Assembly (NCBI GenBank): GCA_046349975.1
Contig: JAXMBH010000008.1
Location: forward strand, 62,001-126,000
Direction of reading: 5' to 3'
DNA length: 64,000 nt
Origin: JABDGM01 sp046349975
Lineage (GTDB): Bacteria > Planctomycetota > Planctomycetia > Pirellulales > Lacipirellulaceae
Under the pieces are notes generated by a model. It saw only the letters and a list, made by a program, of their open reading frames with translations. It ran no database searches and was not told the DNA's origin. Each line of letters starts with the position of its first letter. Position 1 is the first letter of the stretch. Below are positions 18,166 to 25,476 of this stretch, piece after piece. The position numbers were made by a program, and so were the translations under genes.

Positions 18166-18256
18166 AGAGGGGGAGAGTGGGAGAAGGGGAGACAGGGAGA
18201 GCTGATCGGCAGCGATCTCCCCCTCTCCGTGTCTCCCTCTCTCCCACTCTTTTTGC
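18166..18256. repeat. Purine/pyrimidine inverted repeat between convergent genes
   Basis: The left arm (about 18168-18201) consists of agg-gag-agtggg words and the right arm (about 18220-18253) is the complementary ctc-ccact set, ending ctttttg. It lies between the stops of smpB (plus) and the ketosynthase homologue (minus). A two-way terminator is plausible. Confidence 0.65.
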
Positions 18257-18262
18257 GCGTGT

Positions 18263-19525
18263 TTAGAATGCAGAAACTACCACCGCCGCTGCCTGCCCCG
18301 TCGCGTTGTGGCTCAGCTTGATGAACGTGGCTTTGTCGCTCGGCTCGACTTCGGTCACCACATTCACCGGGCACTCGGGGTCCGGCGTTTCATAGTTGAG
18401 TGTCGGCGGAATGACACCCTTTTCGAGCGCGAGCAAACTCACGGCCAGTTCCACCATGCCGGTGCCCTGGCCCAGGTTGCCGAAGTAGCTCTTGAGGCCG
18501 GTGACCGGCACGTCGCCGAGCGTTTGGCGAATCGCTTTGGCCTCGATCGGGTCATCTTCGATCGTGCTCTGGCCGTGGGCGTTGACGTGGCCGATCTCGT
18601 CTGAAGCGATCTCCGACAACTCGAGCGCTGCCTTGATCGCCCGACGAATCGCGCTGCCGGTCGGCTGCTGCGCCACGGCGGCCGGCTCGGTCCGCGAGGC
18701 AAACCCGGCGATGCGGGCGAGCGGCGTCGCCCCCCGCCGTTCGGCAAACTCGCGGCTTTCCAGCACGATCTGCGCCGCGCCTTCGCCGCACACCATGCCC
18801 GTGCGTTCGGCGTCGAAGGGCCGGCAAATCTGCGCCGGCAGGGGCTTGCCGTTGCAGGCAATCCGCGCGCCGCGGTGCCACATGAGGTCGGAGATATTCA
18901 TCCGCGAACCCGTGCCACCAACGATCATCACATCCGCATGACCGCGGCGAATGACGTCGGCCGCTTCGCCGATCGCCAGGATCGACGACACATCGCCCTC
19001 GGCAATCGTGTTGTTCGGCCCGCGGGCATCGTAGCGAATGCCGATGTGGCACGCCGGCATGTTCGGCAGATACTTGAGCATCCACAGCGGGTAGAGCTCG
19101 CCCATCGCACTGCGCGACCAGCGGTGGATATCGAAATCCTCCTGCTTCACCCATTCGACGAACGGAATCCGCAGCTCCTCCAGGTCGCAGTACATCACGC
19201 CCGCTGCCCCGACGACACCGAACCGCTCCGGGTCGAGCGTGGTTTCGCCCAGCCCCGATTGTTGCCAGGCAAGTTCCGCTGCGGCCGCCGCGAGCTGGAT
19301 ATCGCGCGACATCACCTTAATGCTCTTCCGCGGCTGAATGAGCTCCTTGGGATCAAAGTTGGCAACATCGGCTCCAAACGGCGCGAGCCAACCGGCCTCG
19401 ACGAGTTGCGGCTGCATCCGCACGCCGCTGCGCTTGGCGACGATTGATTCCCATACGGCATCGCGGCCCACGCCAATCGGCGAGACAATCCCTATGCCGG
19501 TGATGACAACTTCGCGCTCAGCCAC
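18263..19525 (-). CDS. Ketosynthase (KAS) homologue lacking catalytic Cys and second His
   Basis: 420 residues from GTG 19525. The thiolase fold is clear: VVITGIGIVSPIG at the start, ARGPNNTIAEGDVSS where the nucleophile elbow should be, FDAERTGMVCGEGA, VNAHGQSTIEDDPIEAKAI and PPTLNYETPDPECPVN. However, the position of the catalytic Cys (GPN plus 7) is Asp178. The second active-site His (KSxxGH) is Asn350 in LKSYFGN. The usual C-terminal GFGGxN is replaced by HNATGQ. The first His (317) and Lys345 remain. It is therefore unlikely to condense acyl chains; a chain-length-factor-like partner or a lipid-binding role is inferred. Contrast the intact ketosynthase at 43651. Confidence 0.85.
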   Translation of the reverse strand: MAEREVVITGIGIVSPIGVGRDAVWESIVAKRSGVRMQPQLVEAGWLAPFGADVANFDPKELIQPRKSIKVMSRDIQLAAAAAELAWQQSGLGETTLDPERFGVVGAAGVMYCDLEELRIPFVEWVKQEDFDIHRWSRSAMGELYPLWMLKYLPNMPACHIGIRYDARGPNNTIAEGDVSSILAIGEAADVIRRGHADVMIVGGTGSRMNISDLMWHRGARIACNGKPLPAQICRPFDAERTGMVCGEGAAQIVLESREFAERRGATPLARIAGFASRTEPAAVAQQPTGSAIRRAIKAALELSEIASDEIGHVNAHGQSTIEDDPIEAKAIRQTLGDVPVTGLKSYFGNLGQGTGMVELAVSLLALEKGVIPPTLNYETPDPECPVNVVTEVEPSDKATFIKLSHNATGQAAAVVVSAF

Positions 19526-19942
19526 AGTTCGACTGCACCCAGACTAATTCACGGAGGCCAACGAAACGCAAAAACCACGCAGGCCGCGACGCGGCGGAGC
19601 CGAAGTTTGAAGGGCCAGCGACGCTGGAAAAAGGGCTCCTAGAGTATAGCCCCGCATCCTGCATCTCCAATCCTACACTCTTCCAAGCTCCGTGCTCTCG
19701 CTAACCTCCGTGGTTTATTTTTTTCGGCACGGTTCAGTTTAATTCCTGGGCAGTTTCTGGACAACGTACGGCACTCTGCCGGCGGATATTTCCGGCTCGC
19801 GCGATTGAACCGCCAGCGGCATGCTGGCTGAAGAAAACGCAGGGCGGTAGGACGGACAATTCTGTCCGTCCGCCGCGTTCGTCCGCCGTTTTCGCCGAGC
19901 TGGAAGAGCTCAGCTACGTAGCTGGGCGAAGTTGATTTGTGG
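19526..19942. other. Intergenic region with repeat debris, no gene
   Basis: 417 bp. It holds part-arms of the cacggagg repeat family (19550-19595 and about 19706-19722), two short hairpins (for example ccagcgacgctgg near 19616) and the GGACGGACA hairpin at 19850-19871. Minus-strand frames are low-complexity and unsupported. Confidence 0.65.
19850..19871. repeat. GGACGGACA hairpin, copy 1
   Basis: A 9-bp perfect stem (ggacggaca / tgtccgtcc) with loop attc. An identical stem with loop tgtc, also preceded by gta/tag, lies at 62613-62634. Confidence 0.8.
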
Positions 19943-20365
19943 TCAAATATACCACATCGGCTCGCGGCGACTGGCCCGCTCAGCGAGGTCCGCCAGCGTG
20001 GTGTCTTCCAGCCGGTCGCGCTGCGCTTGATCCAGCTCGCGACACAAACCCAAGAGCGCCGCCACCAGCGGCGTTCGCTTGCCAGCGTTCGATTCAGGCG
20101 AGGTGTCGCCTTCAATCGTGTCGATGACTTCCGCGATGCTGATCTCCCGCGGCGGCCGAGCGAGGCGATAGCCTCCCGCCGCACCCCGCGTACTCACCAC
20201 CAGCGACGCCCCTTTGAGCTGCAGCAAAATCTGCACAAGAAACCGCGACGGGATCCCCTGCTCTTCCGCAATCCGCTTGATCTGCAGCGGCTCACTGCGC
20301 TCGTAACCCTGCGCCATCTCCAGCATGGCGAGGCAAGCATACTCAGTTTTCGCGGAGAGTTTCAT
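19943..20365 (-). CDS. Rrf2-family transcriptional regulator
   Basis: 140 residues from ATG 20365. The N-terminal winged helix is typical: MKLSAKTEYACLAMLEMAQG, IKRIAEEQGIPSRFLVQILL and LKGASLVVSTRGAAGGYRLA, then the ISIAEVIDTIEGD dimerisation helix. The three-Cys cluster of IscR/NsrR/RsrR is absent; only one Cys remains (GLCREL), so Fe-S sensing of the usual type is unlikely. It lies 86 bp downstream of cysH on the same strand. Rrf2 proteins of the CymR type control sulfur assimilation, so it probably regulates cysH; this is inferred from position. Confidence 0.92.
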   Translation of the reverse strand: MKLSAKTEYACLAMLEMAQGYERSEPLQIKRIAEEQGIPSRFLVQILLQLKGASLVVSTRGAAGGYRLARPPREISIAEVIDTIEGDTSPESNAGKRTPLVAALLGLCRELDQAQRDRLEDTTLADLAERASRREPMWYI

Positions 20366-20380
20366 AAGAGTCGTGCGGCC

Positions 20381-20451
20381 AGGGGCGAGTGGTCAGAGAC
20401 CAAGTCCAAGATTGCGTTCCGCACCCTGACCCCTGACCTCTCACCCCTTCC
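20381..20451. repeat. Inverted repeat between cysH and rrf2
   Basis: Left arm ggccaggggcgagtggtcag (from about 20381) and right arm ccctgacccctgacctctca (from about 20423) are approximate reverse complements, related to the element at 3628-3783. In the cysH-rrf2 transcript it would form an internal hairpin. Confidence 0.6.
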
Positions 20452-21336
20452 TTAAATGCCGCTGCCATCCTGTTCCGCGATCGAGTGCAAGCCGCACTCG
20501 GTTTTCTTCATACCGCTCCAGCGGCCGGCTCGTTCGTCGGTTTCGCCCTCCGCAACCGCTCGCGTGCACGGCCAGCAGCCGATGCTCGGGTAGCCCTGGT
20601 CGTGCAGCGGATTGTATGGAATGCCCTCGTCCATGATCCGCTTCCAAACGTCTTTCTTGGTCCAATTCGCGAGGGGGCTGATCTTCACCAGGCCGAATTT
20701 CTTGTCCCAGCCAATGATCGAGGCCTGCGCCCGATCGGCACTCTGGTCGCGGCGGATGCCGCTCATCCAGGCGTGCATCACCTGCGATGCTCGCTGCAAG
20801 GTCTTGATCTTGCGATCCATGCAGCACTGATTCGGGTTCGTGCGATACAACGGCCCGCCGTGAAGGGCTTCGTACTCGGCCACCGTGGTGTCCGGCGTGA
20901 GCAGGTCGACCTCCAGGCCATACTTTTCCGCGATCCGGTCGCGCAAGTCGAGCGTTTCCTGGAACTGGTAGCCGGTGTCGAGGTTGAAAACGTAGGTTTC
21001 GGGGGCGATTTTCGCCAGCATCGCTAAGATGACGCAGCCTTCCGGTCCGAAAGCGGTGGCCATGGTCAGGTACGGAGCGTAATTCTCCACACCCCAGGCA
21101 ATGATCTCTTCAGGAGTAGCCTTCTCCAGGCGGCTGCTCTCTGCCTTGAGGCTCTCCAGAAGCTCAGGCGTCGGTTCCAGGCGTCGGAAGCCGGGTGCCG
21201 GCTGCGGCAAGCCGCTGGCCGTCCGGCGGGGCTCATCGGCGACGGTGCTCTCTACCATAACCAATTTCAGGTGGCTGACGGATTTATTCGCCCGGGGCGA
21301 CTCGACTCGGTACTGAAGTTGGGGAATTACTGACAT
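20452..21336 (-). CDS. cysH: Adenylylsulfate/phosphoadenylylsulfate reductase
   Basis: 294 residues from ATG 21336, or 268 from ATG 21258. It reduces activated sulfate to sulfite using thioredoxin. Visible features: the substrate loop (TAFGPEGCVILAMLAKI), VFNLDTGYQFQETLDLRDRI, the paired-Cys motifs QCCMDRKI and GCWPCTRAV, and the catalytic KTECGLH near the C-terminus. The four Cys of the CC/CxxC pairs would bind a 4Fe-4S cluster, which marks the APS-reductase subgroup. A promoter ends only about 10 nt before ATG 21336, so either the mRNA is nearly leaderless or ATG 21258 is the real start; residues 1-40 look poorly conserved, which favours the latter. Confidence 0.94.
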   Translation of the reverse strand: MSVIPQLQYRVESPRANKSVSHLKLVMVESTVADEPRRTASGLPQPAPGFRRLEPTPELLESLKAESSRLEKATPEEIIAWGVENYAPYLTMATAFGPEGCVILAMLAKIAPETYVFNLDTGYQFQETLDLRDRIAEKYGLEVDLLTPDTTVAEYEALHGGPLYRTNPNQCCMDRKIKTLQRASQVMHAWMSGIRRDQSADRAQASIIGWDKKFGLVKISPLANWTKKDVWKRIMDEGIPYNPLHDQGYPSIGCWPCTRAVAEGETDERAGRWSGMKKTECGLHSIAEQDGSGI

Positions 21337-21345
21337 TGTGGCAAA

Positions 21346-21374
21346 ATCTTACATAACTTGGTAAACAAAGTCAA
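21346..21374 (-). promoter_or_regulatory. cysH promoter with overlapping palindrome (candidate Rrf2 operator)
   Basis: Reading the minus strand: TTGACT (21374-21369), a 17-nt spacer, TAAGAT (21351-21346). The inverted repeat ACTTGGT-aa-ACAAAGT (21356-21371, 6 of 7 positions paired) lies within the spacer and -35 box. A repressor bound there would block RNA polymerase. The co-oriented rrf2 gene is the natural candidate. Confidence 0.6.
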
Positions 21375-21551
21375 CTATGACTCCGCATTAAGTTATCGAC
21401 TGCGCCTACCCCCAGCATGAAAAACTATACCGATTTTGCCGCCGGCCAAAGAAATGCTAGCGTCCGAAGGCGGAATTCTTACTGCTCGCACCTACGGAAG
21501 CAGGCCGGCGACTGAATCGCTTCTTCTGATTCAGAGCTAACCCGATACGAT

Positions 21552-21628
21552 GCCACAGAGGTTATGGAGACTCGATTGAAAACAAGCCTCTCTTATAAGC
21601 TCTCTATGATCTCGGTGACCTCTGTGGC
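21552..21628. repeat. Inverted repeat of the CCACAGAGG type
   Basis: The left arm gccacagaggttatggaga (from 21552) and right arm ggtgacctctgtggc (ending 21628) pair. It occupies the spacer between the kinase stop and the cysH promoter region. Apart from this and the promoter, the 314-bp gap 21337-21650 shows nothing. Confidence 0.7.
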
Positions 21629-21650
21629 TACTTGCCTTTGAGACACTGCT

Positions 21651-22529
21651 CTAGCCCGCCGCGTCTTCGTGCTTCAACCGGGAGATCGCCTTCAGGAATT
21701 GCGTGATGTTCTGAAACCGCTTTTCCGGATCCGCCTCGATGCACTTGTGGATCGCCGCCTCGAGCGTCGGGTTGATCTTCGGATAGTACTTCCGCAACGG
21801 CGGCGGTTCGCTCATGCCGTGAGTCATGGCTGCCTGGCCCGTGTCGCCACGCTGCCACGGCAACTCAAACGCGAAGATCTCATACACCGAAACGCCAAAC
21901 GCGAAGATATCCAGCCGCTGATCGGTCGCCTTTCGTCGCACCACTTCCGGCGCCATGTAATTCGGCGTTCCGGTGCGATTGCCGGGCAGCATGAATTCCT
22001 TCTCCGCGGGCAGTGTCAGGCCGAAGTCGATGAGCTTGAGCGACGAGGCGTCTTTCGCGCACACGAAGTTCCGCGGGCACACGTCGCGATGAATGTACCC
22101 CGCTTCATGCACCGCCTCGATCGCTTCGGCCGCCTGGCGGGCGAGCGTCAGCCGATTGCCATCGAGCAACTTGCTCCGCCCAATGACCAGCGAGTTCAAG
22201 CCCGGCCCGTCGAGGAACTCCATCACGAGAAACTGTTCGTTGTTCGTCGTGATGCCGTGCGAGAACGTCTTCACGATCCGCGGATGATCGAACGACGTCG
22301 CGATCTCGCCTTCCGTTGGCTTCTTCAGGCCTTTGAACCGTGCTTCGAGTGCATCCGTCTTGTGCTTATCGAGAATCTTCAGGCCGATGATCTCGTTCGT
22401 CTGCCGGTCGCGGGCCATATGGAAGTCCGACATCGTTCCCGAGACCGCCTCGCGCAGAATCTCATAGCGGCTGGCAATATCCACCTTGCCGCCTTCGAGG
22501 AGCGATTTGAAGAACTTCGAGATTCCCAC
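21651..22529 (-). CDS. Serine/threonine protein kinase-like protein
   Basis: 292 residues from GTG 22529; there is no closer ATG. The kinase core is recognisable: Lys51 in IIGLKILDK, EFLDGPGLNSL hinge, HRDVCPRN (147-154) catalytic loop, DFG 168-170, TGTPNYMAPE activation end, and DIFAFGVSVYEIFAFELPW. The glycine-rich loop is degenerate (LREAVSGTMSDFHMA, one Gly), so ATP binding may be altered, although the catalytic Asp, Asn and DFG are all present. There is no membrane helix or sensor domain, so it is a compact soluble kinase. It lies 210 bp downstream of accD on the same strand. Confidence 0.88.
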   Translation of the reverse strand: MGISKFFKSLLEGGKVDIASRYEILREAVSGTMSDFHMARDRQTNEIIGLKILDKHKTDALEARFKGLKKPTEGEIATSFDHPRIVKTFSHGITTNNEQFLVMEFLDGPGLNSLVIGRSKLLDGNRLTLARQAAEAIEAVHEAGYIHRDVCPRNFVCAKDASSLKLIDFGLTLPAEKEFMLPGNRTGTPNYMAPEVVRRKATDQRLDIFAFGVSVYEIFAFELPWQRGDTGQAAMTHGMSEPPPLRKYYPKINPTLEAAIHKCIEADPEKRFQNITQFLKAISRLKHEDAAG

Positions 22530-22590
22530 GAAAACACGAATCCTAAGAGGAGTTTGGTCTCAAGCACCCGTTGGGAAGACAACCGCTGAT

Positions 22591-22643
22591 ACACGCTAAT
22601 CTTTCGCTAATGGATGTGTCTTATTAGCGAGATGTTAGCGTGA
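22591..22643. repeat. GCTAAT inverted repeat
   Basis: acacgctaatctttcgctaa (from 22591) pairs with attagcgagatgttagcgtg (22623 onward). The same words form the inner arms of the 1052-1243 element. Confidence 0.7.
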
Positions 22644-22739
22644 ATTAACGGTGAAACGCACTCGGAAACGCACGTTTCAGCGATGCGAAATGAGCTGCTC
22701 CGGCAACCGCTCCAGTATATTCAGAGCGCGAAAGAGAGG

Positions 22740-23588
22740 CTACTTGCCGCAGTAGTCGATGGCCCGGGCAATTTCGCTCTTGAGATCGGCGCGGCGGACA
22801 ATCCGATCAATATAGCCGTGCTCCAAGAGGAATTCGCTGGTCTGAAAACCTTCCGGCAGCTCGACCCGAATCGTGGCCTTGATCGTCCGCGGCCCGGCGA
22901 AGCCGATCAGCGCTTTGGGCTCCGCGAAAACAAGGTCGCCAAGCGAAGCAAAGCTCGCCGCGACGCCGCCCATCGTGGGATTCGTGAGCACGGAAATAAA
23001 CAACCCGCCGGCCTGGCTGTAACGAGCCAGCGCGGCACTCACCTTCGCCATTTGCATGAGGGACAAAATACCTTCATGCATCCGGGCGCCGCCGCCAGAG
23101 CCGCTGATGATAATGAGCGCCAGGTTCTCCCGAGTCGCCCGTTCGATGAGCCGCGTGAGCCGCTCGCCCACGACCGAACCCATGCTGCCCATGATGAATG
23201 CCGAGTCGGTCACGCCAAACGCCACCCGTCGCGCGCGAATCATGCCGCTGCCGGTGAGCGCGGCGTCGCGCATGCCTGTGCGGGCCTGTTCGGCTTTGAT
23301 CCGTTCGGCATACGGCTTCTTATCGCGAAAGCCGAGCGGATCGGTCGGCGACAAGTCGGCGTCCCACTCCTCGAATGTGCCTTCGTCGAGCACCCACCTC
23401 ACACGAGCCGGCGCGCTCAAGTACATGTGATACCCGCACTGCGGGCATGTACTCATGAGCTCTTCGGCCTCTTTACGGTAGATCGTCTCGCCGCAGTCCT
23501 CGCAGCGAATCCACAACCCGCCCGGCACGCCGCGCTTCTCGCGTGCGGGTTTCGCCTTGCCGGTGGTTTCCGATTCGCTTGTCGCCAT
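22740..23588 (-). CDS. accD: Acetyl-CoA carboxylase carboxyltransferase subunit beta
   Basis: 282 residues from ATG 23588. An N-terminal zinc ribbon (Cys29, Cys32, Cys48, Cys51; CEDCG and CPQCG) precedes the crotonase-fold carboxyltransferase core. Core motifs: GSMGSVVGERLTRLIERA, IISGSGGGARMHEGILSLMQ, SVLTNPTMGGVAASFASLGD and FAGPRTIKATIRVELPEGFQ. With the alpha subunit (not in this window) it transfers the carboxyl from biotin to acetyl-CoA, making malonyl-CoA for fatty acid synthesis. It lies 180 bp downstream of a histidine-phosphatase homologue. The length is normal for the family. Confidence 0.97.
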   Translation of the reverse strand: MATSESETTGKAKPAREKRGVPGGLWIRCEDCGETIYRKEAEELMSTCPQCGYHMYLSAPARVRWVLDEGTFEEWDADLSPTDPLGFRDKKPYAERIKAEQARTGMRDAALTGSGMIRARRVAFGVTDSAFIMGSMGSVVGERLTRLIERATRENLALIIISGSGGGARMHEGILSLMQMAKVSAALARYSQAGGLFISVLTNPTMGGVAASFASLGDLVFAEPKALIGFAGPRTIKATIRVELPEGFQTSEFLLEHGYIDRIVRRADLKSEIARAIDYCGK

Positions 23589-23768
23589 GTGCGTTTATCC
23601 CTCTCTCGACGGGGAGAAGGCCGGGCTAAGTGGTGGCTCGTTCTTTGAGCAAGAATCCTCGGAGAAGTCCCCCACCGTGCGGAACGTCCACCTGTTTCAC
23701 ATTCCGATCATAGCAGGTGCTCGGACTCGACTCCACATCGAGCTGCGCCGGGTTTTCAGCCGAAAAAT

Positions 23769-24356
23769 TCACTTGGCGGCGACCGCCTCCGGCACTTCGA
23801 TAAGTTGCCAAGGCGGCGTGGCCGTCGTGCTCTGCCACAGGTCGCCCCAGGCATCTTGTCGCACAACGTTCCGCACCACGCTTGCTAGCGGCTCCGGCGC
23901 CACGATCGCAAACACGCCGTCGGCCTTGTGCTTCTTGAGTAGTTTTGTGATGGCCGCCGACACTCGCTGCTTGGCCGCGACGAGCGTCTCCCCCTGCGGC
24001 GGGCAAACCGTTTCCGGCTGCTCCTGCCATTGCCGGTAGACTTTCGGCTGTTTCGCCTTCACGTCAGCCACGACCATCCCTTGCCACAAGCCGTAGTTCA
24101 GGTTCTCAAACTTGTCGATGGTCTTCACCTTGAGGTCGAGGGCATCCGCGAGGCTCTCGGCCGTTTGCTCGGAGGATTGCCCCGGTGCGGCGTAAATCGC
24201 CGCGATCGGCTGCCCGCGCAGCTGCTCGACCATGGCTTCCACCTGCTGCCGGCCATCCTCGCACAGCGGAATGTTCAACGTGCCCTGTACCCGGCCCTGC
24301 TGGTCGTATTCCGTAAGCCCCGGGCGTATTAAAAGTAACTGGACCATAGCTCCCAT
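23769..24356 (-). CDS. Histidine phosphatase-fold protein without catalytic histidines
   Basis: 195 residues from ATG 24356 (ATG 24347 also possible). The fold is that of phosphoglycerate mutase-like proteins: LLLIRPGLTEYDQQGRVQGT, CEDGRQQVEAMVEQL, IYAAPGQSSEQTAESLA and NLNYGLWQG. The RHG motif reads Arg11-Pro12-Gly13, so the phospho-accepting His is Pro. The second His (usually in V-S-H-G) is Pro154 in IVAPEP. The Arg of SPLxRAxQTA is Ser61. Phosphatase or mutase activity is therefore improbable; a binding or regulatory role is inferred. It starts 24 bp after rpe and is probably co-transcribed with it. Confidence 0.82.
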   Translation of the reverse strand: MGAMVQLLLIRPGLTEYDQQGRVQGTLNIPLCEDGRQQVEAMVEQLRGQPIAAIYAAPGQSSEQTAESLADALDLKVKTIDKFENLNYGLWQGMVVADVKAKQPKVYRQWQEQPETVCPPQGETLVAAKQRVSAAITKLLKKHKADGVFAIVAPEPLASVVRNVVRQDAWGDLWQSTTATPPWQLIEVPEAVAAK

Positions 24357-24380
24357 GAATTCGTGTTGATTGCTAGCCGA

Positions 24381-25094
24381 TTACTGCGTCTTCATATTCG
24401 AAAGCGCATGCGAGCGCAGCTTGCCGATCGTGTCGGCGTAATCGCTCGTTTTGAAAATCGCCGTCCCCGCAACAAACATCTCGGCGCCGGCAGCGGCGCA
24501 CTTGCCAACCGTATTCGGATCCACGCCGCCATCGACTTCGAGCAGCGCGTCGCACTGCGGATGCTCGGCCAACTGCTGAAGTTTCGCGAGCGCTTCGTCA
24601 TCAAACTTCTGGCCGCCGAAGCCCGGCATCACGCTCATAACCAGGATCAGGTCGCAATGCGGAATGCTCGCTTCGAGGGCCGACAACGGTGTCGGCGGAT
24701 TGAGCGACAGTCCCGCCATCGCGCCCAACGAACGAATCCTCTCCAACAGCGCCTCCGGCTCGGGCACCGCCTCGATGTGGATCGTGAGTGAATCCGCACC
24801 TGCCTTGCAGAACGCCTCGATGTACCGCGCCGGGTCCGAAATCATCAGGTGCACGTCGAGCGGCAGTTCGGTCGTCCGCCGAACGGCCTCAACGATCGGG
24901 ATGCCGATGCTCAGGTTCGGCACGAAATGGCCGTCCATAATGTCGAGATGCAGCGCCGGCGCGCCTGCGGCCTCCACGGCATGGATCTCATCCGCCAGGT
25001 GCGCGAAATCACACGCCAACAGCGACGGCAATATCACAGGACGGGCGGCACGAAGCTGCCGGTGTAGTTCTTCTCGACCGAAACGGCGGACCAT
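24381..25094 (-). CDS. rpe: Ribulose-phosphate 3-epimerase
   Basis: 237 residues from ATG 25094. TIM-barrel motifs: ILPSLLACDFAHLADEI, LHLDIMDGHFVPNLSIG, LDVHLMISDPARYIEAF, GLSLNPPTPLSALE, ILVMSVMPGFGGQKFDDEAL and LEVDGGVDPNTVGKCAAAGA. The metal-binding His and Asp (LHLDIMDGH, VHLM, VDGGV) are present. It interconverts ribulose-5-phosphate and xylulose-5-phosphate in the pentose phosphate pathway. The N-terminal extension (MVRRFGREELHRQLRAAR) adds about 18 residues to the usual start. It is the first gene of a likely transcript with the phosphatase homologue. Confidence 0.96.
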   Translation of the reverse strand: MVRRFGREELHRQLRAARPVILPSLLACDFAHLADEIHAVEAAGAPALHLDIMDGHFVPNLSIGIPIVEAVRRTTELPLDVHLMISDPARYIEAFCKAGADSLTIHIEAVPEPEALLERIRSLGAMAGLSLNPPTPLSALEASIPHCDLILVMSVMPGFGGQKFDDEALAKLQQLAEHPQCDALLEVDGGVDPNTVGKCAAAGAEMFVAGTAIFKTSDYADTIGKLRSHALSNMKTQ

Positions 25095-25476
25095 ACGGTT
25101 GCCACAGCAAAAGGAAGCAACGAGTACGAGCGAGCAATGCTAATAGGCAGCAATTCGTCGTGTTGTCGTACTAGCGGGTATACAGCTCGTTGCTGATGAG
25201 CAGCAGGTAGGAGTCAAAAGCGTGGCCGCTCATGGCCGACTGTCGTTGAACGCGTCTTGGAACAGATGCCCCGGATACACCCGGTGCCGATTCGCCAGCC
25301 ATCCATATCGTAGTCGGCAGGCCCCAAATTCGACAACGGCACGCCCCTGTGCTGCCACGACTGCAATCGAATTGCACTAACTCCTTGCACGCCAGATGTT
25401 TACTGAATTCAGCGAGCCGGGCGTCCTCGCCCCCGCCCCATCAACTTCCCACCCCCTCCCCAGACGCAGCCCCGTC
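25095..25476. other. Intergenic region, no supported gene
   Basis: 382 bp between scpB and rpe. A 68-codon minus-strand frame (25171-25377) is open but has no recognisable motif or start signal. The stretch 25425-25470 is C-rich. No promoter, hairpin or RNA gene could be supported. Confidence 0.5.

Noticed and set aside
18166..18256. Certain bidirectional terminator after smpB
   Set aside because: Arms are imperfect and low-complexity. A terminator is plausible but not clear enough to call, so it is listed as a repeat.
25171..25377. 68-codon minus-strand ORF upstream of scpB
   Set aside because: No motif, weak start and no neighbour logic. It could be a gene remnant, but this cannot be supported.
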